Of a stretch of DNA of 29,079 nt, positions 20,998-28,990 are shown piece by piece. The notes below the pieces were generated by a model. That model was not told the origin of the DNA. It worked only from the letters and a program-made list of their open reading frames with translations, and did no database searches. The position numbers and the translations under genes are program-made. How positions within the stretch are numbered: the stretch's first letter is position 1; each line of letters begins with the position of its first letter. The stretch covers positions 154,685 to 183,763 of the forward strand of contig MNCI01004579.1 in assembly GCA_015680685.1 (NCBI GenBank), written 5' to 3'. The DNA is from Gnetum montanum. Taxonomy: Eukaryota; Streptophyta; Gnetopsida; Gnetales; Gnetaceae.

Positions 20998-21734
20998 ATG
21001 GCCCTCTGCCTCATTTAGGTATCTTTTTATCAATTGTAGCTAGACTCTTGTAGTTTGTTTTTGTAGGAGTTAGATTATTTTCCCAAGTGCATGCCTGCAG
21101 TGTGATGCTTGTAATTGTATGACACCTTTATTCAAGTGTGACATACTTGGACGCGCACATGACTAGAAATAAAGATCGAGATTACTTCATCATTGCAGCA
21201 TTCACTTAGTTTTAATTGTTTAATATTATTATTAATTTTTTTTATTTATTGCTTTCTTAGTTAATATTTCTTTATTGTAATTTACTATTCCTATTGTTAA
21301 ATGCAGAATGAGTATGGCTTAATCACGAGCATTTAAGTGTGACTACTTGGTAACCCAGTAGCATACCTAGGATCTACGCTTGGTAATCCTAGTAGTAGTC
21401 ATGCATGAGGTCCAAGATGTGTACGGATGATTAAGGAGTGGATGTTCATCGCACTTAGGTTAGCTTAGACTCATTTCCTATTATTCATTACTTTAATCAA
21501 GATTATTTGCCATTGTCTCTAGGAGTAGAATTAGTTAGGATCACATCATACGCCTCACTCTGGGCTAAACCATATGTGACAAAGAAAATACTAGTTCAGG
21601 TGGGAAGATAGCGAACTGCGATCAACATGTAACTATCTAGATACCACAACTAGCTTGTCCGCGGAGTTCAACTGGATTGCGCGTGAACGCTCATATTTGT
21701 ATGGTTGAGTGTAGAGATACCTAGCCAGTCATCA

Positions 21735-21739
21735 ACTAT
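21735..21739. repeat. Target site duplication ACTAT (right)
   Basis: Exact repeat of 20884-20888, directly after the TCATCA end of B2. Confidence 0.87.
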
Positions 21740-22070
21740 TAATGTTCACATCAGCATCAATAATGATCTTCTCATAATGACTACTACTATAACCATAATT
21801 GTCAAGGAAATTACCATTATTAGTCATTCTTTGACCAACAATGGCATCAAAAGTTACATTGCTTTCATCATTCATAACATAACTCAAAACTTCATCAAAA
21901 TCAACACAATTATCATGATGTTCATCATCATAATGGAACAAACCACTATCAAGCTGAAGTAAACAACTAGAATCCAACACACTAGGTTTCACATAAGAGA
22001 CATTACTACCATTTGCAAGGTAAAGCTTAGGCTCACTTATCTTTTCATCTATTCTCTTATCCATCTTTGG
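21740..22070 (-). pseudogene. Unrecognised acidic ORF in the place of pol (distal part)
   Basis: An open minus-strand frame of about 110 codons runs from an ATG at 22064 to the nested LTR. It is rich in Asp, Asn, Ser and His (DDEHHDNCVDFDE and similar) and has no reverse transcriptase, RNase H or integrase motif. When the nested LTR is removed it continues a few codons toward the integrase end. It therefore lies between protease and integrase, where about 2.5 kb of reverse transcriptase and RNase H would be expected. I do not recognise it. Confidence 0.45.
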
Positions 22071-22670
22071 TTCAACTAGATCTTTAACATGTGGATGTCC
22101 AATTTCACATAGAAGCCTCTAACTACAATGGTTTCTCCTTTTTTAAGGTATCATCAACAACTTCTACAATCCACTTTGGAGATACCAACTCAAAATGTAG
22201 ATCCTTCCCCATGTCTTGAAGATTAGATTCATCATTCAAATAATCATTCTTCCACATACCTTGGCTAGAAGACTCTCCTCTCTTCAATGGGATAGCCTCA
22301 ACTTGGCAAAGAATCTCTCTTACTGCAAGGTATAGAAAAACTACACAAAGAATGAGTATCATATTCTCTAGTAATGTTCTTGATCCTTTGTGAAGAAGTC
22401 CCTTGATCCTAGCCACTCTTTTGGCCTTGATCGTTCACCTCCCATAACTTATGAGGTAAGAACTCTTTTTGATCAACCACATACACCATATTGGACTATG
22501 AAGATCTCTTGGTCTCTTTGATGAAGCTCTTGGTTTCTTCTTCTAAAACGTTTGAGTATTAATCACTCCCTTGCTCAATAAGAGATTCTTGAGAAATCCT
22601 TTTCATCTTCCTTCTTGAACACCTTTGAAAATTTTTCATTCAAGCCCTAGCACACTTGTAGAAAGTGAAA
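22071..22670 (-). pseudogene. Unrecognised region between protease and integrase (proximal part)
   Basis: On the minus strand the protease frame is followed by broken segments (VVDQKEFLPHKLWEV, then an open frame at 22416-22123). The latter has a hydrophobic run (NMILILCVVFLYLAV) that would look like a membrane segment, but neighbouring frames have equally protein-like pieces (such as LKKGETIVVRGFYVKL), so the true frame is unclear. No reverse transcriptase block (such as the Y-x-D-D box) is visible. Likely a linker plus unknown sequence in a pol-deleted element. Confidence 0.35.
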
Positions 22671-22759
22671 CTTGAATATCATCATGGTTAGTAGCAACTG
22701 TTATCATAATAACAAAATCAAACTAGTTTCACCATGTTCCTTAATATATTCCCTCTATC

Positions 22760-23160
22760 CTAGAAGGATTAAGGAAGCATTAAGTGAGCTTTGCTGCCTC
22801 ACTTGTTTATCTATCATAGAAATCAAATCATGGATTCCATTAGGTCAAACAACACTCCACACATTTCTTGCTTTATCAAACTGGGTACCATTGTCAAAAT
22901 TCCAAGGTCTACCAAGAATTACATTAGCAAAATCTATTGGAAGTACATGATAGCTCACAACATCATGAAAAATTCTAATTTTAAATTTCAAAGTAAATTG
23001 TTCCTTTACCTCTTGGGACAAATCTTTAGCAACTAATGCATCTTATATGGTCTAGGATGAGGATTAGTTACCAATCCCAATCTATTAACTACCCTAGAAG
23101 AAATAACATTTTCTTGGGCTCCCCCATTAATCAAAACATGAATTCATTCCTCACTAAGCA
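22760..23160 (-). pseudogene. Retropepsin of the chromovirus, catalytic Asp replaced
   Basis: The minus strand reads IHVLINGGAQENVIS (23117-23140), then VVNRLGLVTNPHPRPYK, and after a frameshift FKIRIFHDVVSYHVLPIDF and VILGRPWNFDN (22893-22924). Both halves match the plant gypsy retropepsin pattern (V/I-L-I-D-S/G-G-S/A-x-x-N-F/V-I/V-S ... I-L-L-G-R-P-W-Q-F-D). The active-site Asp codon is AAT (Asn), consistent with a single G-to-A change, and a frameshift separates the halves, so no active protease can be made. In a working element it would cut the Gag-Pol polyprotein. Confidence 0.87.
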
Positions 23161-23279
23161 AACAATTGGCCCTAATCTAAAACAAAAATTTCCTATCAAG
23201 ATGATCTTCTTTATTTACATTCCCCATGAATGCACAAGAATTTAATTTAGAAACATCCTTAATTTTTGAAGCATCAGGA

Positions 23280-24496
23280 TTACCTCTCTAAAGAGCTTGC
23301 CTTGATGTCTCCTCCACTTCCATAGTTTTCACATTTTGGTTATTGGCTACCTTGTGAATGAGACATTCCCATTGCTTATGTCCTCATTCTCACACTTGAA
23401 GCATTGAATTTTTGATGAGCTGCTACCTTGACCCTTGCCTCCCTTGCTTAGGTCCTTCTTTGTTTTACCATTCTCATAACCTCCTTTAGTCTTTCTATCT
23501 TGGCTACCCTCCTTGTCTTCAGATTTGGATTTGGATCCCTTATCAGATCTAGATCCCTTCTCCTTACCCTTAGAAGTTTATTTGCTTCTATTTTCAAATC
23601 CACCTAATTTCTTCTTAGTATTAAATGCCAAATCATAAGCTTCATCAAGGGTTTGTGGCTCATAAAAGAAAAAATCTTGTTGGTACATCATTTTAAGACC
23701 TTCTAAAAATATTGAAGCTTGATTATACTCCTCCCTATTTACCTTATCTTGATGGAATAGATTACAATATTCAATGTAAAATTCTTTGACATCCTTGTCA
23801 CATTTCCTTAGGAATTTCAACTTCATAATGATTTCTTGTCTCTAACAGGACTATTCAAATTTTCTTTTCAACTATATTTCATAGATCCCAATCTTTTATC
23901 GGTTGACTATTTTGTCTTTCATAATCTTGGGACTCCTTTTCCCACCAAGTAAAAGCCATACTTTGTAATCTGGATTTAGCAATAGGTACCCTTAAGTTAT
24001 GCAGTATTTATTTCAATTGAAAATGCTTTTCAAGTGTCTTCAGCCAACTTGCGAAAGCATTGGTGCTATCTACACCATTAAAAGTTTTCAACTCTATGTA
24101 TGGAAGTCTTAAAGCATTTCTAAATGCTCTTGCAAGCCTTGCCTCATCTTCATCATCAAGCTTTCTTGAAGAAGTATTGAATGCTCCTAGAGTCCTTGGA
24201 GTTCTTATTTGAAGAATAGGATTTCCTTCCATTGGAATCCTTGGTTGATGGTATCTTATACTCCCATAGCTAGATTGACCTTACTCTTCGTCGACTCCAT
24301 CTCCACTTGGCTACGAGACTTCTTCATCTAAACACACATGCTTTTCACCTCCACATGTCTGGATATGGCTAGGACCAGATTTTCTATCCACATTTACATT
24401 GATTTCATCTACTTAATTAACCATCATTTGAAAGCCTAACTTCATGCTCTCCATGTCACGATTCAAAGCTTACACCTATTTCTTCTTGGATGCCAT
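23280..24496 (-). pseudogene. Gag of the chromovirus, with CCHC zinc knuckle
   Basis: The first ATG is at 24496 (MASKKK). Downstream are LARAFRNALRLPYIELKTFNG and WLKTLEKHF around 24140-24010, then TWWEKES near 23940 (retrotransposon gag core), then 23826-23578 with YNQASIFLEGL, and a Lys/Ser/Gly-rich basic tail. The zinc knuckle C-F-K-C then, after one frameshift, G-H-K-Q-W-E-C lies at about 23397-23352, giving the C-x2-C-x4-H-x4-C spacing. Several stops and at least two frameshifts kill it. The product would form the capsid and package RNA. The minus-strand order gag, protease, integrase end, chromodomain makes this one element. Confidence 0.88.
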
Positions 24497-24544
24497 TTGA
24501 AATTGAAAAAATCATCAACCAAAATCCAGATGCACAAGATCTCT
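24497..24544. other. Junction between two oppositely oriented gypsy elements
   Basis: On the minus side the chromovirus gag begins at 24496 and should be preceded by a leader, primer binding site and 5' LTR. Instead, a plus-strand Tat-like gag frame is readable from about 24545. No LTR end, primer site or target duplication is visible between them, so both elements have lost their 5' parts at this breakpoint. Confidence 0.6.
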
Positions 24545-25330
24545 TGGTACACCCCACTACCTCTCAAGCCTTCAGAACTTCTGAAGCAACTACTGGCATC
24601 AGGGCACATTCAACAAAAATAGATGTTAGAAGAAGCAAGTAGGAGACATCAACGCTACTGCGAGCTCCTTAGGAACCCCTCCTTAGCCTTGCCCAATGAG
24701 CCCCTAGTTCCTAAGGGTTTCTGGTTGGAAAGGTTTTGCAACTATCACCAATAGTGTGGTCACAACACAGATTACTTTCTGGTGTTGCAGGATGACATCT
24801 AGAGATTGATCGACTAGGGAAAATTGGTGTTGGACGAAAGCAACCCAGTACGTCCTGAAACCCAATCTATGCATGTCTACATAGACCCCCTTAATGCCAA
24901 AAATACCGGTTCTGTCATGAATTCCATCGACATTGACAATGATCCTAGGCCACCCTAGTAACCATTCGTGGTCCTTGTGCCTCAACGTAGTGCATCAGCA
25001 CCATGAGCGGCTAATCAAATCTCACAATGGCCATTCATCTAGAGAGTCCCTTCACAGGAGTCCATCTCCATGCCACCTATCAACGAAACTATGCTACTTC
25101 ACTCGCTAACACTGTTAGGTCCTTTCATCATTAGGCGGCCGAATCCTTCGATAGCCCCCACCCTACATAAGACAGTTGAAAAAACTTCTTATCCTAGAAA
25201 ACAAGAAGTGCATTTCTCAGGTGAGGCATTGAAGGGAAATACCACCCAAGGCATTCCCAAGCGTACGTCTTTACCCCTTGCACCTACACCCTCATCAACA
25301 AAGATGAATGTCTCTATAACAATGTAGTCC
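24545..25330 (+). pseudogene. Tat-like gypsy Gag, C-terminal part
   Basis: One plus-strand frame can be followed for about 260 codons through several TAG/TAA stops. It opens with WYTPLPLKPSELLKQLLASG, a typical pre-zinc-finger segment of this gag family, then the finger-like FCNYHQ-stop-CGHNTDYF (24736-24774; the usual pattern is C-x2-H-x5-GH-x4-C, with the last Cys here Tyr), then LQDDI and LIDxGKL as in related gags, and a long Pro/Ser-rich linker. Most stops are explained by one C-to-T change in a Gln codon. The N-terminal half of gag is missing at the junction near 24.5 kb. Confidence 0.75.
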
Positions 25331-25510
25331 GTGCCATCTCACCAAAAAGGGTCTGAACCTAGATCTGAAGTTGCCCCTCCTTTGGAATATCATCTTTTGG
25401 GATGAGTTGAAGAAGAGGAAAGCACCAAATAGGGGGTGACCAAGACCTTATGGATGCCCTCACTTAGGTCAAGTAGGCTCTAAAATAGAAAAACACTACA
25501 CTAAGCTTGT
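25331..25510 (+). other. Frame-shifted gag-protease linker
   Basis: The gag frame (frame 2) continues with several stops, and coding potential passes to frame 1 before about 25510. One or more indels lie here. Confidence 0.5.
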
Positions 25511-26160
25511 ATGACATGATCATGGCATCTGTTCCCCACCGCTAGGCTTTGATCCACATGTTGATAGTGACTCTAGTCAACAAAAATATGCCAACGGAAG
25601 AGGAAGCAATCCACTCAGTCATGCTTCCCTTTGCACCCATAGAGCATGATCCATCCCAATTGATTTTTAGCGACGATGCCATTAGGGAAGATCCTGAAAG
25701 GGGTCAGGTAACCATGACACCCCTTTTCATCAAAATTTAGGTTAGCCAACACTGGATCCAAAGGGTACATGTTGATGATGGGGCTGCCACGAATGTCATC
25801 CCCTTCCCTATTATGGACAAGCTGGGCTTGGTCGACCAGATCAAACCCACAATGACATCATGCCTAAGGTTGTTCAATGGGGCACATGTCCTAGTGAAAG
25901 GCACAGTCCACATAGACTTTGTAGCAGGGGACCAGTTCCCCACAAATGCAACATTCATCATGGTTAAAAAAATGCCTGGGTTTAACCTAATCTTAGGGAG
26001 ATCATGGTTAGCACAACTTAGGGCTGTCTCCTCACCCATACATTAGGAAATCCACGTACCATACGTGGGTAGGGAGGTGGTGATTCATGGTAATGAAGTG
26101 GTAGCACAAGCTATCAGTAACATAGACACGAAGTAGGGTAGGTCGTAACCTCTAAGAATG
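25511..26160 (+). pseudogene. Tat-like gypsy retropepsin with upstream spacer
   Basis: In plus-strand frame 1, LYDMIMASVPHR and ALIHMLIVTLVNKNMPTEEE precede PSQLIFSDDAIREDPERG, matching the spacer before protease in Tat-type elements. The active site VHVDDGAATNVIPFPIM follows (25768-25818; the D-D-G version is normal in this clade, so it is not itself damage), then LRLFNGAHVLVKGTVHIDF and LILGRSWLAQLRAVSSPIH (25984-26043), then VVIHGNEVV. Stops occur before VSQHW and after SPIH. The protease frame is 25549-26046 with one in-frame stop. Reverse transcriptase should follow but does not. Confidence 0.85.
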
Positions 26161-26415
26161 AAGAACCTGCTCATGCACACATTAACCACTCAGTAGGAGA
26201 ATTGGCCCAGTAGGCTGGTCTCGAAAATGAAAGCGTATGGGTTGAGTTGCCCTTCCAAGTGGGGCAAAATGATGTGAATGAGGACCTTGGAAAAACACCT
26301 CAGCCTTACATTCCACTCAACCCATGGTGGGTCAAGAAGCAGCTACGCATAGCGTAGCAACCCCATTGCTTCCTGCCTAGTTGCCATCCCTTATACGTTC
26401 ACTACTTTTTGCTTT
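26161..26415. other. Decayed sequence after the Tat-like protease, no pol
   Basis: A few more codons in the protease frame are readable (MKNLLMHTL), then coding signs stop. No reverse transcriptase motif is present. The sequence leads straight into the minisatellite, so the pol region has been lost from this copy or this type of element. Confidence 0.5.
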
Positions 26416-26790
26416 GTTAACATACCATCCTTTTGGTATGTTACGCAATGGCCCGAAATGGCCTAAAACTATGTTAAGAAATGGCCCAAAATGGCCTAAA
26501 ACTATATTATGCAATGGCCCAAAATGGCCTAAAACTATGCTATGTTATGGCTCGAAATGGCCTAAAACTAGCAATGGTCCGAAATGGCCTATAACTAGCA
26601 ATGGCCCAAAATGGCCTAAAACTATGCTACACTATGGCCAGAAGTGGCCTAAATCTATGCTATGCTATGGCCCAAAATGGCCTAAAACTAGCATAAGTTA
26701 CCAGTTAGCTATTGTTCAAGTTGTTAACGTATCATCTCTTTGGCATGTTACGCAAAGGCCTGAAATGGCCTAAAACTAGCACATGAAAGC
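26416..26790 (+). repeat. 33/27-bp minisatellite inside a 307-bp higher-order repeat
   Basis: Eight units are built on ATGGCCCAAAATGGCCTAAA followed by an ACT-ATGCTATGC-like spacer. Six units are 33 bp and two are 27 bp, the latter lacking 6 bp of the spacer. Each unit has an internal near-duplication (AATGGCC-AAA twice). A 55-bp leader at 26416-26470 (GTTAAC...GGTATGTTACGC...) recurs at 26723-26778, giving a 307-bp higher-order period. All unit lengths are multiples of three, so the plus strand stays open from 26381 to 26773 with an 11-residue repeat (MLRNGPKWPKT type). I regard this as repeat-derived openness rather than a proven gene. Tandem repeats in the 3' part are known for Tat/Ogre elements. 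Confidence 0.9.
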
Positions 26791-26958
26791 ATGAACATTT
26801 TGCACAAAACAGAGCACATATGCAATGGACAAGTTAGCATAGAATCAATATCTATTTCAAAAAATCCTCTTTGCTTTATTTAAATTTTTTTTCTTTCAAA
26901 CAATGTTTACAAAAGTTGTTACAAAAATTCAAAATTCCAAAAAAAAAATCCCATGTTG
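26791..26958. other. 3' flank of the antisense gene
   Basis: AT-rich segment beyond the stop codon of the antisense gene. On the minus strand it begins with a T-rich run after the stop and holds no clean AATAAA in the first 60 bases that I can see. It would contain the 3' UTR of that gene. Confidence 0.4.
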
Positions 26959-27093
26959 TCATGGGTTGTCTCTGTTCGCATCATCTTCACATTTTGTTTC
27001 TACATCATTTCCTTTTGCATTGTCTTCCCCTATATTATCCTTTGCTGATCCTTCATTCTCTCCCTCTATGGGCCTTGTGCCCTCATCTAGAGC

Positions 27094-27181
27094 CTACATC
27101 GCATGAGTGAAGCGGTTAGCTAGGGCAACAAACGTAAACTACAATAGAGCATAAGCATTAACATTGTAGAAAGCAACTAAC
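27094..27181 (-). other. Intron 2 of the antisense gene (88 bp)
   Basis: The donor is CAG|GTTAGT at 27182/27181 and the acceptor GATGTAG|GCT at 27094/27093. CTAAC lies in CCCTAGCTAACCGC, about 25-30 nt upstream of the acceptor, as a branch-point candidate. It joins phase-0 exons without breaking the frame. Stops occur inside it, so it is not just open sequence. Confidence 0.75.
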
Positions 27182-28002
27182 CTGAAAAGGGCCTACATCC
27201 ATCTCAAAGGGTATCTTCTCTAAATTGAGCCCGAGGTAGTGCCAAACCTCCTCTACCATGATGTCCATCCAATGCTTGTTGCTTGGTTCAACGTCCACAG
27301 CAGCTCTCTCCCTGTCGGCGGTTGTCCACCTTGGTGGTCCTGGAGAAAAGTAGATGATTCTAGTCTCTCCTGTGGGAAGGTCCACTTTCAGGTCAAGAGA
27401 TTCCATAACCTTTACCTACTCCTCAAACTTGGCATAGACATCAAAAGTGTCAATGGCATTTACGAATGCTTTATATGTAAATGCCTCCATAGCAGCGTCC
27501 CTATACAGTTTACAATGGGTGGCATTTTCTCATTGATACATGTGTTTATGGTTTTTCTGGGACTACCCCCATTCGTAAACCTTGGAAATGAAGTCTTTCA
27601 AATCCTAACACTTTTGGGCTAGCAAGTCCATCTGCATCTGTTGTTCTATTATTTTGTGGGTGGCTTCAACATTTTGACGCGTGACTGTCCAAAACCTAGT
27701 GTAGTTTATCACAATTGTGCACCAGTCCTCATTATTTATGTCATGGGCTATGAGGAACTCATTCCTCGACTTGAGATCCTCCACCTTGGTGACCAGGTCA
27801 GCCTCTCTTTGCTCAGCCATTTGGACCCATTTCCATAGGTCCCCGTTAACGTGCTTATACTCCCACAAGGAGCATGTCGAGTGCAAAATGCATTTGCAAG
27901 CCTCTTCGTATGTGCTACGAGATACCTCAATCACTTCAGGTGAGAATGTAGGCATGACACTAACTTTCAAAGGCTATGCTGGGTCCCATTTGAGTCGAGA
28001 GG

Positions 28003-28106
28003 CTACCATGACAGAAAGAGCATAGCAATTGCGTTAGCATAGCAAGAGTAGCAAACTTGAGGAATTCTAGCATGACACCATGAGAGCACCTAATACTACT
28101 ACTTAC
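28003..28106 (-). other. Intron 1 of the antisense gene (104 bp)
   Basis: The donor is ACGG|GTAAGT at 28107/28106, a full consensus. The acceptor is CTTTCTGTCATGGTAG|CC at 28003/28002 with a pyrimidine-rich run before it. GCTAAC lies about 40 nt upstream of the acceptor as a branch-point candidate. Joining G to CC restores an Ala codon and the same frame on both sides. Confidence 0.8.
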
Positions 28107-28634
28107 CCGTGTCAAGGTCCACCTGCTGGAGGTGGTTGATCATGTCATCAATGATTTTCTACATGAACGTAAACTTGTCAAGGATCTCCGCCCATGATTC
28201 TGGATGAATCAGAGGGGGTCCTGCAGCATCAAAAGTAGTTCCTATTACATAACTAAACATATCAGCAATGGTCGAAAGGGGCTGTGACGAGGCAGACATA
28301 TTGTCAAACTCACCAACGTCCAATTGTGGTCTCCCTTCTTACTGATGCAAGATGATGGTGGTAGCCTTGGCAGAGGTCCCTGCTAAGTCTGTACAGACAT
28401 CTTCCTCATGCATTGGTGCCTTTCCTTTTAGGATACTAGTGTATTTTTTATTCAAAGGAGGCTTCTCTTCGTTAATAGAAGGGTTCTCCCTAATAACAAG
28501 AGCTCTCACCTTAGCAACAAGGGTTCTTCCCTTCTTGACTGGGGCCCTTTCTTCTGAGAATGGGACCTCCATGTCTTTATTCATCACCATAGTCTTAGGG
28601 GTTGACACCTCTTCATTACATTCTTCTTCTTCCT

Positions 28635-28750
28635 CTACCAGCAAAGAAACATGTTTGCATTAGTCCAAAACAAGTTAGCTTCAAGCAGGTTCTATGCTAC
28701 ACTACACCACCTAGCATGGCATAGCATAGCAAACAATAACAAAGTAAGCA
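28635..28750 (-). other. Probable upstream intron or spacer of the antisense gene
   Basis: On the minus strand this ends in TGTTTCTTTGCTGGTAG, a good acceptor for exon a, and contains TATGCTATGCCATGCTAGG. A matching donor in the upstream open frame (28751-28978) is not obvious, so the 5' limit of this intron is unknown. Confidence 0.45.
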
Positions 28751-28978
28751 TTAGATAAAAGCATTTATCAATGGGGGGTTTCGTCCTCTGTAGTTTAAGC
28801 TGCAGTCTTTGCCCCTCCTCTTCCTCCACGTGAAGGGTTTCCTCAACTCGGAGAGTCCTCTTCTACTGCAACTTTTTGGCATAGTCTTGGCTATGAGATG
28901 CTCCCCCCACAACAAGATACCAGCTACAGTAGGGGGCATCTCTCCTATGCTGTCCTGGCCACAAACATTGTGAGCCAC
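28751..28978 (-). pseudogene. Possible 5' exon of the antisense gene
   Basis: An open minus-strand frame of 75 codons begins with an ATG-like start at 28976 just inside the family-B LTR boundary and contains SCSRRGLSELRKPF and a basic WRKRRGKDC region. An alternative frame in the same DNA is Glu-rich (RVEETLHVEEEEGQRLQLKL), similar in character to exon a, so I cannot say which frame is real. No clear donor site is visible. Confidence 0.3.
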
Positions 28979-28990
28979 CCGATCCTTAGT

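Larger units (their letters stand above)
20889..21734 (+). mobile_element. Solo LTR, family B, copy B2, nested in the chromovirus
   Basis: The 846-bp sequence starts TGATGA and ends TCATCA, with perfect 5-bp target duplications ACTAT on both sides. It holds a GC-rich, CpG-dense leader (20912-20975), a TATA box TATAAATAAG at 20988-20997, an AATAAAG signal near 21167, and a distal block shared with copy B1 (GAGTTCAACTGGATTGCGCG and TTTGTATGGTTGAGTGTAG). Orientation is opposite to the element it interrupts. Removing it with one target copy joins the minus-strand frame ending ...DADVNINS at 21740 to ...YEINYL, which supports a clean insertion. There is no internal region, hence a solo LTR. Confidence 0.93.
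26959..28634 (-). pseudogene. Antisense, intron-containing gene (unrecognised, coiled-coil-like), pseudogenised
   Basis: Three exons keep one frame across two introns. Exon a is 28634-28107 (starts after TTGCTGGTAG; Glu-rich, Lys/Pro repeats, then PPLIHPESWAEILDKF), exon b is 28002-27182 (SRLKWDPA, PEVIEVSRSTYEEACKC, a long helical stretch with VQMAEQREADLVTKVEDL, YRDAAMEAFTYKAFVNAID, GETRIIYFSPGPPRWTT, KHWMDIMVEEVWHYLGLNL), and exon c is 27093-26959 (acidic tail ending at TGA). Splice phases match exactly: phase 1 between a and b, phase 0 between b and c. About 490 codons are visible and the 5' end is uncertain. There are seven in-frame stops, two in a and five in b, each reachable from a Gln or Arg codon by one C-to-T change. 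I do not recognise the family. It lies antisense to the Tat-like gag-protease, between it and an LTR, the place where Tat-lineage elements are known to carry extra ORFs. Confidence 0.78.

Noticed and set aside
22123-22416. Possible small membrane protein on the minus strand
   Set aside because: The hydrophobic run is in one of three similarly plausible frames inside a broken retrotransposon; more likely an out-of-frame reading.
26381-26773. 130-residue repeat protein on the plus strand
   Set aside because: Openness follows from unit lengths divisible by three and the lack of stops in the unit; no homology, start context or promoter supports translation. Kept as a repeat, with the frame noted.
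26416-26790. CRISPR-like array
   Set aside because: Units are adjacent and nearly identical with no unique spacers, and the DNA is a plant nuclear genome.
27239-27622. 127-codon plus-strand open frame
   Set aside because: Shadow of exon b of the antisense gene, whose frame is supported by splice phases.
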